A stretch of DNA of 64,000 nt from Pomacea canaliculata (GCF_003073045.1 NC_037592.1:13048007-13112006), one strand, 5' to 3'. Shown: positions 13,091 through 25,811, counted from the first letter of the stretch. A program made the numbers and translations. The notes: generated by a model not told the origin, from the sequence alone.

Positions 13091-14160
13091 ATTCATGTGG
13101 ACATGGTGTATATCTGCCTCTGTGTGTGTGTGTGCATTTGTAAGAACGGATACACAATACAAAGACTAAGAGATAGTCACCCTTCCAAACTCTATTTTTC
13201 TGTTCGTTTTATTAATTTTATCAAGTTTTATAAATATTCGTGAAATGGTGACGTGAATACCCTTTACTGGACACTGAGGAAAAAGTCACATAAACGATGG
13301 TATCAACCTTGTAAAAGGAGATCTCTAGTTTACTTAAGATTTATTAATTTTTTTAAAGATTAATACCAAACAGGTATGTTCTTTAATTTATTCAGGGATT
13401 AGTTCCAGCGAATCGCGATTTTTTTCACAAAGAGCACAGTTGTAGCGAGCGCGCGACGCACACAGAAGTGGAAAAGATCGGAAGTCGACAAAATCCTTGA
13501 AAAGCAAACAACAGAGATCATCCTGGATAATTTAGTGGCCGGAGCATCCATCACCTAATACTGAACAGGAGTTGTCTCCCTTTAGAATACAAAACAAAGT
13601 AAAACAACAACATGAAACAACATCAGAGGACACAGGCTCTCGTACTGAAGGAGGCTGAACACATCAATCTTTACAGCCGGCGCTTGACCTCACAGAGTTC
13701 ATGTAATGTCGATGACTATATTAACCAATAGTTAAGTCCATTTCGACGATTGCTAACAGTCTTAGTTATTAGCCGAGTCTTGGCATCTCAGATGTTACGA
13801 GTGTGTCGACTGCTATACAGGACATGACACCTCTACACTTCTCACCTAGTCAGTATATTTGTAGGATTCTTTATGTCTAAAATAAATAAATGAATAAAAG
13901 AATAAATGGGATTTGGAGTGTATTACATTCGTATTAAACTTGAATGAGACAATCATCAATGTCACTAAGAGTTGTGAAATGAAGTCACACTAAAATGATA
14001 CTTAACACAGTTGTGTTGGTTGTGTTCATCTTGTCAGAGTTTAGGAAGACAATTCTCTCTTCAGAACGACGACGATGGTTGCCGATGTTTATAAAAATCG
14101 AAAAAATCCAGTGAAATCGACCCTTGTGTCCTTCCGCGAGTAATCGAGATAGCTTCCGAG
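13091..14160. other. Intergenic, no recognisable gene
   Basis: I see no open frame with coding character, RNA gene or transposon end. The segment is single-copy within the window as far as I can tell by eye. Confidence 0.4.
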
Positions 14161-14169
14161 ATGTCGAGA

Positions 14170-14345
14170 TGATCAGTCAGAGACGGACGTGATTATTGTG
14201 ACGTCAGTCGGAGACGAACTGCAAGTGTGTGGTGACGTGTAAGTCAGAGACGGACAGCAAGTGTCGGTGATGCATTGTGACGTCAGTCAGAGACGGACAG
14301 CAAGTGTCGGTGTCGTGACGTCAGTCAGAGACGGACAGCAGTGTG
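14170..14345. repeat. Minisatellite, about 40-60 bp unit
   Basis: Four imperfect copies of a unit with the core GTCAGAGACGGAC, commonly followed by AGCAAGTGTCGGTG and TGACGTCA. Confidence 0.75.
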
Positions 14346-14513
14346 GGACATTGTAGGGTTTGACTCGTGCTCGGTGGTGTCTCGTGAGTTAATTTAGGTT
14401 TTAAAGTGAACTTTTCAAAGCACAGTTTTAAAAATTCTAGAAAACAGTTTGCCTCACTTGGTAAGCAGTCTTGGTCATGTGTCACCACGTGACGAGAGAC
14501 GAGACTCGTCAGC

Positions 14514-14939
14514 CAGTGTGCCAAGCCCTGCGGGTCGGACAACCGTATCGCGGGCCACTCACCGCAAAATACAAAAAAGGAAAAAAAAATAGAGCAGATA
14601 ACATTTTTTTTATTAGAAACAAGTTGTACTTACCATTAATTATGTGGTAATTAGTGGGATATTTGAAGTTGTTTTCCGAAACCAACTTCTGAATGTCCGG
14701 CCTCATCGTAGAGACACCAAGTCGGAGCACTGAATCGAAATGTTCGTTCATCGAAAAAAAGATTGGAGAGACGCCCTACATACGGATAAATACTTCTTCT
14801 TGCCTTTTTTTTCGTTTTTTTTAAGGTTCTTTTATCACTAACATGCGATTTCCTGCACTGTGGGCAGAAGTTTCGCGGGCCGGATGACACCACATCGCGG
14901 GCCGGATATGGCCCGCGGGCCGTAGGTTGTGCATCCCTG
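14514..14939 (-). mobile_element. hAT element remnant with transposase C-terminus
   Basis: The ends read CAGTG... on the left and ...GTTGTGCATCCCTG on the right, with GGCCCGCGGGCC blocks inside both ends. This is the same element as at 35639-36100, in the opposite orientation. On the minus strand, around 14690-14750, it keeps about 30 codons (MNEHFDSVLRLGVST...) resembling the C-terminal tail of hAT-family transposases. A one-base change shifts the final residues out of frame. The left end has a deletion relative to the other copy, and the 8-bp target duplication is no longer recognisable. Confidence 0.65.
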
Positions 14940-15944
14940 GTCTAAGCAAACGAAAGAATCCCTGATAATTTCTCTTATTAAACACAACGTGCTATAAAAC
15001 CTTCAACTGTTTCCATATTAACAGACGCGAAAATAGACGAGATTCAAATGGAACATAGAAACTTTTACTGTTTTTTGTTTGTTTTTTTTTATAATAAATT
15101 GGATATTGTGTCTTTTAGTTTTCTAGAAGTGTATAAACACATTTCTTTTTCCGTAACTACACGGTTTTTCATGACTAAATATGTTTAAAATCACTGATAA
15201 GGTGTCAATCTCTTCATGTTCTATGCTTCATGTGAAATGGCAAATACAAGATGGCAGGAAACAAGTGGTGTACTCTGCGATGGTGTTGAAGCCACCCCTC
15301 GACCACAGTACAGTGCTACAATTGTGACCGACAAGAATTTGTCTTGGTGTGTCACCCAGAAGTCAATACAACACACTTGTTTTGTCATCGTCCATTCCGC
15401 TAACAGTGCATTCACTCATAAATCTCACATGTGATGTGCAGTGCGTTTCACTTAAACATCTTTAACAAAGTGCATCGCTATAACACTTGCCTACTACGAA
15501 AAGGCTTGGATTAATTGACGATAACTCCACAAAACAATGTTCAGTTGGATTTTTCTTGCCTGGAATACTGGTGTGGAAGATATAGTTTATAATGATTCTG
15601 TAAGCCTCAAAGTAAAATACTATTTCTCTGAATGTGGGTTAATATTTACTTCCGTTCTCGAGAAACACACGTACAAACAATACTGAAAGACGTCAACAAC
15701 ATGGACATACAGAAGGTAAGTGGAAAATGTTTACTTCGTGAAGCCCTTAACAAATAGAAGATGGGTTAATTGGTGTTTTCTGTCGAGCCAGGGACGAGAG
15801 CCAAGTCACGACAAAGCAGCCTGCCGCAACATGCAAAGAAAGAAAGAGCGCCGGGAATGAGATCTGAACTCCGGAGAGACATCAGTTGATGGGGTAGAGA
15901 GAAAATTCTAGTTAGTTATATGGGGATGTCGTGATGCTGACCTG
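14940..15944. other. Intergenic, no recognisable gene
   Basis: Short open frames overlap on both strands at 15216-15434, but they have no splice context and no recognisable protein. Confidence 0.4.
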
Positions 15945-16468
15945 TACAGTGTTCCTTCGCTACTTCACGGTTCATCTATCGCGGATTCACTACTTCGCGG
16001 TTTGTTTGTTTATTTTTTTTTTTTGAGTGAAGTATCGATCGCTACTTCCGCTCTAGGAATTATCGTTCTACAAAATACCATAGATACTTCAACAGGAAAA
16101 AGACTAAAAATTTAGCTATATTTGTATTTCTATTAAAATACCATGTTTATTTTGTAGAAAGAAAGAAATAATTGTGTAACAGAAATCCTTTGCTATGCGT
16201 AAGCGACGAGCCATGATTGTTTATCTCCCATCTCGCATCCAGTTCGCATCAGTGTTTTGAGTTTCTCTGAGTACAGTTATAATTTTTTTTTTATAATAAT
16301 TTGTTATCGTACTGTATTAATACCATGATTAATATATTACTTTACACTCACATGATATTGTTTTACATGTGTACATTATTATTGCATGTATGTCCCTATT
16401 TCGCAGAAATTCGTTTATCGCGGCTGGTCTTGGAACCTATCCCCCGCGATAAACGAGGGAACACTGTA
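15945..16468. mobile_element. pogo/Tigger-like MITE
   Basis: The 524-bp element is bounded by TA. The left end is TACAGTGTTCCTTCGC and the right end is GCGATAAACGAGGGAACACTGTA, giving long imperfect inverted repeats rich in CGCGG and ATCGCGG. TA target sites and CAGTGTTCCCTCG-type ends are typical of pogo/Tigger elements of the Tc1-mariner superfamily. There is no transposase frame inside, so it is non-autonomous. Its right end also begins block A1. Confidence 0.7.
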
Positions 16469-16789
16469 TTTTGCATGGTTTGTCAACATGAATCTTGGGA
16501 ACGAAAGCTTAAAAAAATATTTCATGACAGGTGAAAACACGTAACATTCAGTGTTCATGATACAGCTTCCCTAAAAAGACAGCTTGTAAAAGAAAATAAA
16601 AATATAACCACACAGGAATTAACTTAACACTAAAATCAATCCTAGTAACAATATATGATTTTTTTTAAAAAGCAGTTTAATGTTATAATATTTAATGTAT
16701 TCGACATTTCTGTTTTGAAGTACAACAGGCTGCTCACATCATTAGTTTAATACAAAGTGTGCACTTAATCAGTGGTATACATGTCTTAG

Positions 16790-17266
16790 CAGAGGCGGCG
16801 TTAGGAACCGTTAGGAACACGCGGGGCCTGGGGCCGACCATCTGCGCGGGGCCGGGTCCTGGAGTACGTGTATCAACATCCCTATTGATATGATGCCGGA
16901 AGCACTGATTTATATACAGTTAGAGAGGCTGGACAATTTGCGAAATAACGCACGAATTTAGTGTTTTAATTGTTCCTAACCTTTCCACCGTTTGTGACAG
17001 TAGCGGTTTTTCTTAAAGCGAAATAATAGTGACGACAACTTAATAAACTGCTTGTTATTATTGTCGGGTTTAAAGTTAGAGATGGATTCAATAATTTGCT
17101 TAATTAAAACTTAGAAGTGTTTTCTGAACGTCAATTTTTGGTCACAACTTGTTTGACACAGCTAGCAATAAGTCATAAAGATGACCTCGGGGCTGAAGCG
17201 CGGGGCCCCTTCGAGAGCGGGGCCTGGGGCGGCCGCCCCATTTGCCACCCCCTAACGCCGCCGCTG
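16790..17266. mobile_element. hAT MITE with perfect 8-bp target duplication
   Basis: The 477-bp element starts CAGAGGCGGCGTTAGG. The reverse complement of its right end is CAGCGGCGGCGTTAGG, 15 of 16 matching. It is flanked on both sides by TGTCTTAG (16782-16789 and 17267-17274), the 8-bp duplication typical of hAT insertions. Both ends carry GGGGCCTGGGGC-type GC-rich blocks. No transposase is encoded. Confidence 0.85.
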
Positions 17267-18515
17267 TGTCTTAGAACTAGGACAAAAGCAACACAACACA
17301 AGCAAAGTACAAAGTTTAGTAAACACAGCAATAAAGAGACACGGAAATAGAAACACTATTCTCTGGAAGGACAATTTTGGCTAGAAGCCATGATTGAGCA
17401 ATGACAATAAGAAACCAAATTAATTGCAGGTTCCTGTCACTAACACATGTGACAGTGTATGGGATGCTCCGGTGCTTTGGAGGTTACTGAGTATCACGGT
17501 TAATTAGTTATTTATCCATTAACTGGTACAAGTCGCTGAGGAAAGCACATGGACAAACGCGGCAGCCGTTAACAATTATTTTCCATTGTCTCATTCCTAT
17601 AGTTAATGAGATAGGAGTTTGAAAATTGATCATTTTTCTTTCTTTTTTTTTTTTTAAGTAAAACTGATATATTGATACCACAAAGCACCAGTTGTTTTCT
17701 GGCTGTAGCCGTCTTTTTATCTTAGTAAGGCACCTACTATCCTGTAATGTTTATACTTGTGTGTGTGTGGTCTTTATTCACTGTAATTGTAAGACAAAAA
17801 AGTTTTGTCATGTGGTGTAATGCGAAATAAATTGGTGCAAGCATATGCATTACAGAAGGATAAATAACAGTAACGATGATAAATTAAAGAACAAATACAG
17901 AAAACATAGAAAGGAACCAAGTAACAAAAACAGAGGGTATCGTGATTTTTCAGAAGGAAGACAAGCAGGGAAGTATCATTAAGCGGAACAGGGGGAAGAG
18001 TGTGAGAAAGGACTAACACTGAGGACTGTAGTTAGGAGTAATGCCCAAGGAAGATTTGCCTTTTTATTAGACATTTAAAGGGTTCAGTAGTGGGTAGGTG
18101 GCGCCATGGCAAATATGAAAAAGGGAGGGAGTTCCATTGTTTCGCTAAACAGTACCTAAGCGTTGACCATACGTTGTTATTCTGGTGACAGGAATAGTTA
18201 GGACTAAAAGTGTAGTTGTCTGAATGAGATGAGGAGAATTTTTTCAGTCTTTATGATCGCTGTAATAGACTAGACATATTAAATAATGTTTATGTTATTT
18301 TTGGATCGAAGCATTTGCAGTATCTGAGAATAAATGACCTGTACTTTGTTCATAACAGTTACAAGATTTCTGGTGTGAAAACGATCGGCTGACTACAAGG
18401 TATCCGGTTTGTCTCTAATATTTGTACAGGTTAAGTCATTAAAGGTAGACAAGGACTGAGTTTTCACCCCACAACTCGAGAACATTCCCTATCGCAAGAC
18501 ACGGCTGACAGTGAC

Positions 18516-20202
18516 ATGGAGCAGATCCCATCAGATGAAGAAGTTTGTGTGGCATCGCTGGCTGACCGAGACTCAGTCGTGGCCATAGCCGATGACGTGT
18601 ACAGCGGCCTGGATTATCTCCCTGCCACCTACCCGTCTCTTGTGGAAGGACCTGGCGTTCGTGGCTACCTTTACAAAAAGGGGGGCAAAACTGTACAATT
18701 AATTATATATATATATATTTGACAAAGTTTAGATACTTTTCTACATAATTATTCGTGTCTTTTCGCCAAAATATTTTTTCACTTATCAGATGCTCCAAAT
18801 GTATCTACTGTTATTAATTTTTTTCAAGTACCGTCGAATGTAAGGTCCGCAACGTTCAACGTCTTAAAAAAGAAATCCATGCGAGCTTCTTTAAGGTCTA
18901 CAAATTTCATTCTTACTTGTCAACTGTTTACTTTTATTATTAAAAATTATGTAATTAACTCGTAAGAATTTTTTTCGAATATTTCAGTTTTCTTATGTTA
19001 ATAAGGCAAATTAAATGCAACATGCAGTGAAATGTATCAATTGTATCTAAACACCTTTGGTGCAGATTTCATTTCTACACACTCAGCTGATAGACGGAGG
19101 ACGGACTATGTTACACAGTACAGCAAGAGTGGCGCCTGAATACAGAGGAAAGGGAGTCTTCGGGAGATTTCACAGACTAATTCGTAACAAATATATCGGG
19201 ACACCTAACCTTTGCTACATTGCCTTAGCGGTCTATGATATCACCATGACAGCGATTGGACAGAAGCTTCTAAGAACGAGCAGACAGGTCACCGAGAAAG
19301 TGTGTTACACCTTGATAATGTCAGAATCCATGTTTATGTTTTTTCATAGAAGTAAAGTGTTTCTAATTGTCACAAAAATAACTACATACTTTTAGAAAGC
19401 AATTTTATTTCCTAATAGCGTATTTGCTAGAATGCTATGAAATTTCTTATTAGACGATGGAATGTTAAAAAAGAATTGGGATTTTGTTCTTCTAGAAGAG
19501 ATTAAACAAAGCTATAAATATAGGTTTATTTTGAATGTTTATTGATAATGTAGAAATATTTTCTAATTAGGATTATCCCAATGTCTATTTTAAAAGTTTT
19601 TGCACATCAAAACTTAAACAGCATTATTTCTGTTTCAGACAATCGCAACTGTCGAGTTGCCATCATTTGACGTTAGTTTCAAAGTAGATAAAACTACATT
19701 TCTTCCTGGAATAAGAAAATTCTCCACTGACGACATGACATCTATCATGTCTTGTGAGGACGGCCGCCTGCACCATCTCTTCCCAGAAAGAAGAATTATT
19801 CTCGATCAGAAGCCATACCGACTGATGGCAGCTAACGTGCCCCTCATCACCAACACCTGCACACACCGCGTCTTCCTGGCTACAGACGCCAAGAGTCCTC
19901 CCTTGGACACAGGCTTGTTGTCTGTCCCTACAGTCCTGTCTGCAGGAAGCTACTACAGGTGCAGTAAAGGTACCCGGTACATAACAGATGTTTACGGTGA
20001 GGGAAGTGAAGAAGAGCTGCGCGCGCATATCACGTGGCACCTGTTGCGATCAGCTGACGTAACAAACGGGAATGTTGTCTTCAGCGTCTTTCACGCCAGA
20101 GGGTTGGATGACTTTCTCACAGACCTGGGCAAGACTTTTCCACTGAAAAAATTAAGTTTGTCCTACGAGAAACTGATCGTGTTAGAACAAGATGTGTATT
20201 AA
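18516..20202 (+). CDS. NAT16/histidine N-acetyltransferase-like GNAT enzyme, copy A2
   Basis: The gene has three coding exons: 18516-18692, 19066-19299 and 19639-20202, all joined in phase 0, for a 324-aa product. Introns start GT and end AG (CTGTACAATT, TGCAG/ATT, AAAGTGTGT, TTTCAG/ACA). An in-phase alternative donor for exon 2 exists at 19288. Exon 1 gives the GNAT N-terminus (VYSGLDYLPATYP). Exon 2 gives GG..LIDGGRTM and the acetyl-CoA loop RVAPEYRGKGVF (about residues 80-91). Exon 3 is the long C-terminal half. Spacing from the exon 1-2 junction to RVAP equals that of NAT16-type enzymes. That family acetylates the amino group of histidine in fish, but the substrate here is unknown. The ATG is at the start of the conserved block. 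An intergenic 5' flank precedes the gene, and AATAAA signals lie near 20670 and 21165. Confidence 0.8.
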
Positions 20203-22320
20203 AGGTCTTTAGCAGTCGCATGTGAACAGCAGTCACCCTGTTGTCTAGTGAAGCAGCAGGGAATCTCAATCGTTTGAATATTGTTGCTGTTTTTGTGATT
20301 GTGGGTGTAGTTATAGTACTACTTTTTATACCGCTTCTTACTTTTTTTTAATTGAAGAAGGGAAAAGGATTTAATGGCATTTAAAAGATTTTAAACTTAT
20401 TTTAAAGGTTATGATTTTGGTGAAAGCTTCTATGATATTACAATCAGTATCGTTTAATCAAGATTTGATGAATGTGCAACCGTGAAATTAGCTTGCTATT
20501 CATATTTAATATCCGAATCACTTTTATTTGGCATGACTATGCGTGTAACATGCATTTCAGTCTCTAAATTAACAACTGAAATGCTGAAATATATTTGGTA
20601 CACAGCTCAGATTTTAGAAAACTGCTGAAAAGACTATGACTAGTAACTGGTTGTCTGCATGTAGGTCTAAGAATAATAATAAATATTAGAAATCGCTAAA
20701 TTATACCTTTGGACAAGAAAGCATTCACAAACGGTGATGTGACACATGTTGCATTCCTTATTGTTATCATACATGTCACTCTAGTAGAACAAGTCAAATC
20801 GGAGGTGAGGAATCCCATGATTTGTACTGTAATCACTGTATAATAATATCGCTGTCTTAGCAAAATAGCTCATTAACTATAATTAGACGGATTTTTTCTT
20901 TTCTTATTGTTTACCAGACAACATAACAGAGATGTAACTTTTCAATGGTTTCTATTATTTAGCTAGATATATTGTATGTGTAGGAAACTTATGGCAGTCT
21001 CTTTGAATATACATTAAAACAACTAGTTTGTATTTAGAGCTTACAGATATTTACTTGTTGCCCGTTACTTTAAGTTTGTTTGGCCTTTTATTTTACTTTA
21101 TTGTTCTATGAAGGTATAATGTAACTATGTCTATAGTGTTTTGCTTAACTATATTATTTTAAGATAAATAAAAACAGAATAACATTTTCTAAACTATACT
21201 ATGCCTTCTATTTATAAAGCAGCTTTGAAAGTTTTGGTGTGAACATGATCACAAAAATACTCCGCTATGTACAAGATTACACAAAATACTCATATGAACA
21301 CTCCCCCCCAGCCCACGCACACAGAAGTACTTTACAATTTGGTCTCTTGTTCAAATGTTTATGATGCTACAGCCAGACCCCTACCCATCTCCACACGAAT
21401 ACATTGTGACTCTAAACTTTAAATGTCACGTGTTGGTCAATGTAATAAACTAAAAATGCCCAGATTCTCCACCTGGCAAGGCGATAAAACATTATCTTAT
21501 CAGTCTTTCCAATACAACAATGAATACTATATATCATTCAGTTTTTTATTATATTATCTAGAAGGTTCACAACTGCTTAATCAATTCGATAATGCTGATG
21601 ATGTTCAGTAAGGATCGTTCGTGCTGTCAGTAGGTAACTTAATTTAAAGCAAAAGAATATCTCATGTAGCTCTAATCTCTAGACTGGCAACCACTCACAC
21701 ACATGCATATAAACCCACACTTTATAATTACATTTCTTTCATGGATAACCATATCAATAAATAGATTATTTTCATATTTGTGATTTTCAATAGCTTGAGT
21801 GTTTCTCATATTTGAAGTGAAACCCCAAAAAAAAACATATCTCATTCTTTTCAGTGCATTTCATAGAAAAGAGTGTCTTTAAAAAAAATTATCAAAAACC
21901 TTTAGTATTTTTTAATTTTGTTATAAATTTGTGCGCTTAGCTTTGTGACTTATTTCCTTTTTACTGACTTAATTAGGGGAGATAAAATAGCTTTTAGTCC
22001 TAGAACAGCAGTTATCTATCTCCCCCAATTTGGCGTATAAGTTCTCATAAGAATTATTTTACTATCTTTGTAGATTCAAAAAATGTTTATTTAAAACTAA
22101 TATTCCAAATAGTTTTTGAGATACAGCATGGGACAAATACGTCCCTATGGGTGGCAAGGGAAAAGTGTCTTAATGCGAGGTGTGGGTTCTATCAATATTT
22201 TTATCTGAACGTTGTATTGTTGCTATGGAATATCAGAAATGATATGGCACTGTGATGTGAATAAAGATCCATCTTTTCTGCATGTAATGAATCGTACTTT
22301 TCAGAACAGCTAAGATCTGT
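20203..22320. other. 3' flank of NAT16-like copy A2 and outer left palindrome arm
   Basis: AT-rich, with several AATAAA motifs. From about 20265 onward it is repeated in inverted orientation at 54230-56460. Short open frames, including 21423-21611, are conserved in the inverted copy only because the whole arm is. I see no gene. Confidence 0.6.
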
Positions 22321-22329
22321 TGTCCATTT

Positions 22330-23330
22330 ACTTGACACAGTTAACATCATTTTCTGACAATATGGGGCCTTCTCCATGTTTCATATCATTGTCTTTCTTG
22401 AGACTTTTTCGGCATATGTTTTCCTATCAACACACATAGTTCTTCACAGGTATATTTTCTTTTCTGGTGACTTTATTTGAAGCAATTGTGAATTGAAGAA
22501 GTTATAAACGCAAACCTCACAACACCAGTTCTCAAGTGGCTTAATCAGCATTACAACCACTCCCTTTCCTACTCCATATTCAGTTTCAGTTTTCTTCTTT
22601 ATGTACAAGTAGAATTGATACAGGAAACTGGTCTTCGAATCACGCCTGTACCACACCTAGTATTCCTGTTTTATTGGGTTTTGTATTTATTGATTCATTG
22701 AGTTGTACCCCTTGAATTTTATCAAGTGTTCATCAGCTGATTGTTGTTTGCCTAGGATTCGTACATTTTGAAAGCTTCGACTGAAGGGATCTGTTCTCAT
22801 CAGGACCTCTTCATTGTTTGCAAAGTGTAAGGCATTACTTAAAACTACTTCAGAGCGATTATGAGACATCACATTAGCAACATATGACACCTGGAGATAG
22901 GTTCAGTGGTCCCTTAAGGTTGGAACCACATGATATCTCTTTAAAAAATTAATTCCCAAGACTGCCCATAATTCTTGCGCATCGGTTTGGAAAGGAATTC
23001 TCTTCTGCTATATATACTTTGGTCATCAACAAGAGCTATGAAGCCAGAAAAATAATTGGATTTTTGAAAGATCTCAAAGGCATTGGGTTCTTCATTTCGG
23101 TCATTGTTGCATATATTAATTATTTTCTAAAACACGACTAATAAAGACGCAACATACAATTGGTTCTCTCATGGCCCATAGGGACATATACGATCCACAG
23201 CACACAAAAAAATAAAATAAAATAATTTTCGAAAACCGCACAACAATCACAAAACAAAAACATGAATACATTAGTGACATCCCGAAGTAAAACCAGTGAG
23301 TTTGTCTACTTGGCCCATAGCTTGTTTTGA
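22330..23330 (-). mobile_element. piggyBac-type transposase remnant, left arm
   Basis: Minus-strand fragments at 22687-22890 (ADEHLIKFKGYNSMNQ) and 22444-22656 (WYRRDSKTSFLYQFYLY and CCEVCVYNFFNS) match the order of conserved blocks in piggyBac transposases (DE..I.FKG, then DSKTG, then a DNFFTS-like block). The Asp expected in the DNFF block is not present (VYNFF). Stops and shifts separate the pieces. A stretch of about 450-480 bp present in the right arm (53215-53675) is missing here. Confidence 0.65.
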
Positions 23331-23394
23331 AAAAAAAATCAAAGTTCACTTTTGCGAGTGGCCTTCAAATTAAAAATTCCTCTCAATCGGACGA

Positions 23395-23630
23395 CACATA
23401 CTTGGTAACCCTCTTACTAAAGACGGCAGTTCTAGGCCAGATATCCACATCAGGATCTCAACAGCAATCGCAACGATGGCTACTCTGGAAAGGGTCTGGC
23501 AAACCAGCACCATCAGGTTTACTACAAAGAAGAATGTATACAAATTCTTAGTAGTCGTGGTCCTTCTCTACGAATATATAATGCGGACTCTTCTCGCTGT
23601 TTTGGAAAGCTTGTCACCACTGTAGTGAGC
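23395..23630 (+). mobile_element. LINE reverse-transcriptase fragment, left arm
   Basis: In one plus-strand frame the sequence reads YLGNPLTKDGSSRPDIHIRI and then STAIATMATLERVWQ. This is the well-known YLG..ltkDG block near the end of the RT of RTE-type non-LTR elements. It lies directly 3' of the last exon of the minus-strand KH-NERD-helicase gene, in the opposite orientation. A longer version sits in the right arm. Confidence 0.7.
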
Positions 23631-24682
23631 AGCTCAGGGTTCAGTTAGTCGTTAGGAGACAATCACAAGTTGTGCAGTGCATCGGGACATGCATTGAAGT
23701 CGGACATAAACATCAACCTTTAAATCATTCAAACAGACAACAACCTTTCTCTCCAGGCCATTAACACGATCGCCACGCGACACCCATACCACGTCACTGC
23801 GGGCCATGGCCACGTCTTCTAAGTCTTCATTCTTCATGACTTGTGCTTTGATACCCGCTTCTTTAAGCCCCTTCAATATATCCGAGCTTTCACTTACGGC
23901 ATAGGACAACACCAGCACGTCTCTCCACTGCAGGCAGGGCTGTGTTGTGCCTACGCTGGACGTGAAGGTTGTTGTGGCATTCTCTGTTAACATTCAAAGA
24001 TAGTTTCATTTGTGAGTCACATGTTGGTGATACAGGGTACACACAGACAGGGACGTGAATAAAAACAGTGATTTTATCACATGATGACATAGCATGACAG
24101 ATAGACTAACACACTTTATACTTCACAGGACTGTCTCACCTGTTTGTTATTTATCACACTGTTCACTGTTCATCTGTCAACAGATGTTACACAATACAAT
24201 ACCCACACCTACCCGTAACACCAACATAGACTGTGTAGGAAGCTGGCCACCTCACGACCGCACGTCACACAGTCAACTGGCTTGTCACCTGAGTGACCCT
24301 GACCTCGGTGATACAGTCGTTTGACTGGCGGGCCGTCTGTGTGGTCGGGCACACCTCTCTCACTGTATGGCTGTACATCATGGTGTTCAGCGATAAACCT
24401 GTCCTTCTCGACTTCCCTGACGACGGTCGGTGGAGAGCGGAGTGGTCTGGTTAAATATTCCACTGGCCAGCCGGAAGGTGCGTATCCATGGAAACAACTT
24501 GCCGCCCAAAGATGGAGATGAGGAACTTGTATCAGCAGTTTGTCACACAAAGTCTTAAAGTGTTGCGACCTTTCACAGAGATATTACAGAACATTAAGAT
24601 AAGCGTGTCTTCTGTCACTAAACGTGTTTGTGTATTGTGTCGGACGAATTTAATTAGTGGCGTCATCGTCTTCGTTCTGTAA

Positions 24683-24765
24683 ATAATGATAATGCAGATT
24701 TATATAGCGCATGTCACTGCTGTATAGTAGACTCAATGCGTTTTACAAATATTTTTCTGGAATAT
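24683..24765. repeat. Dispersed TATATAGCGC repeat fragment, left arm
   Basis: Reads ATAATGCAGATTTATATAGC and then ACTCAATGCGTTTTAC. It resembles a short repeat tail (TATATAGCGC...CAAAGCGCTTTAC) common in invertebrate genomes. It is in intron 6 and is repeated in the right arm at 50455-50525. Confidence 0.45.
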
Positions 24766-25096
24766 AAAGCCATGAATACTTATCCCCTGGATGGCTCGCA
24801 AACGATTTTTTTTTAAACTAACTCCTAGAACGAGGCTATCGACAAATAGCTTCCGGTTTATCGAACGACGACAGTGGTTATGTCACAGAATATGCGAGAG
24901 TAACAACAATAAATAAACAGTCAGGAGGTGGTTTATACTGTTACTTAGAAGGATGCCACTCTGCAAGTGTCAAATATTTCGGTTAAAATTTTTTTTTTCG
25001 TTTTCGCGGGCAGGTATATCGAAAGAGCAAGACGCGTGGTGAGTAGCTCTCATTGATGATGTAGGCCGTTCAGACAAACGTTTACAACTATTAAGA

Positions 25097-25811
25097 TCCA
25101 AGATTCGTTAGAGCGTTGGTCTCGGCATACAGTCAGCCATCCACCTATATACGTCCGTAATAAAACACCTAAACCTCACATTTACACAGAGACAAAATGT
25201 ATTTAACACATATTATGATACATACAAAAACATAGCGGCAAACAATATACAGGAAGTTGATTAAAACATTCACCATCAAGGGTAGGCTCAGAGTAGTCCT
25301 GGCCAGCCAATGTAACCCTTTGTAAATTTCGTATCGATTTTCTGTTTATATTTCAAACTTGGAACTGTTTAATATGTGACCAAATGAATCGATACTCAGG
25401 TCGATTAATTGACTCAATAGGTATCTGGATTAGTATTAAGGAGTAAGTTAACAAGACACCTTAGATAATTAGGCAAAATAGGGAATTAGTTTATTTGCAT
25501 GTTCTTTTTATCCCTTCATTGTTTTGTTAAGCTCTCGGCATTTGTTTCTTGCTACTTTATAAGTATTTTTGCTTTCACTAAAATTGCGTTGTGTTGTTTG
25601 TTGAGGCGTGCGCTGGGGGCTCAAGTCGGTAAATAGCGTTAGTCAGCGTTAATTAGTAATTTAATGAAAGTGCATGATTATGTCTGCGTGGATGGCGAGG
25701 TCGCAAGTGTAGTAAACACCTTACTACGAGGCTCCGCCAATCACACGTGCATAGACCTCATAGGATAGCAACAGGTATACGAAGAAAAGAACGCTAAGCC
25801 AGTCAGAAAAT
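25097..25811. other. About 710-bp insertion in intron 6 of the left copy
   Basis: The right arm reads straight through the equivalent point (50062-50093), whereas here about 710 bp intervene. The insert starts near CAAGATTCGTTAGAGCG and ends near CAGTCAGAAAATTC. I see no transposon ends or coding sequence. A tRNA-like stretch at its left edge (TTAGAGCGTTGGTCTCGG) hints at a SINE, but no B box follows. Confidence 0.55.

Noticed and set aside
19663..20040. 125-codon minus-strand frame opposite NAT16-like exon 3
   Set aside because: Shadow of the real exon; it has no splice context and no recognisable domain.
22444..22656. Open frame first taken as a possible small conserved gene because it is nearly identical in both arms
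   Set aside because: Its blocks match piggyBac transposase order; conservation is due to the inverted duplication, not selection.
24321..24521. Plus-strand frame opposite exon 7 (and the equivalent at 50684-50884)
   Set aside because: Antisense shadow of a conserved coding exon; kept open only by the exon's base composition.
25101..25122. tRNA-like GTTAGAGCGTTGGTCTCGG
   Set aside because: No B box or cloverleaf follows, so not called as a tRNA; only mentioned as a possible SINE edge.
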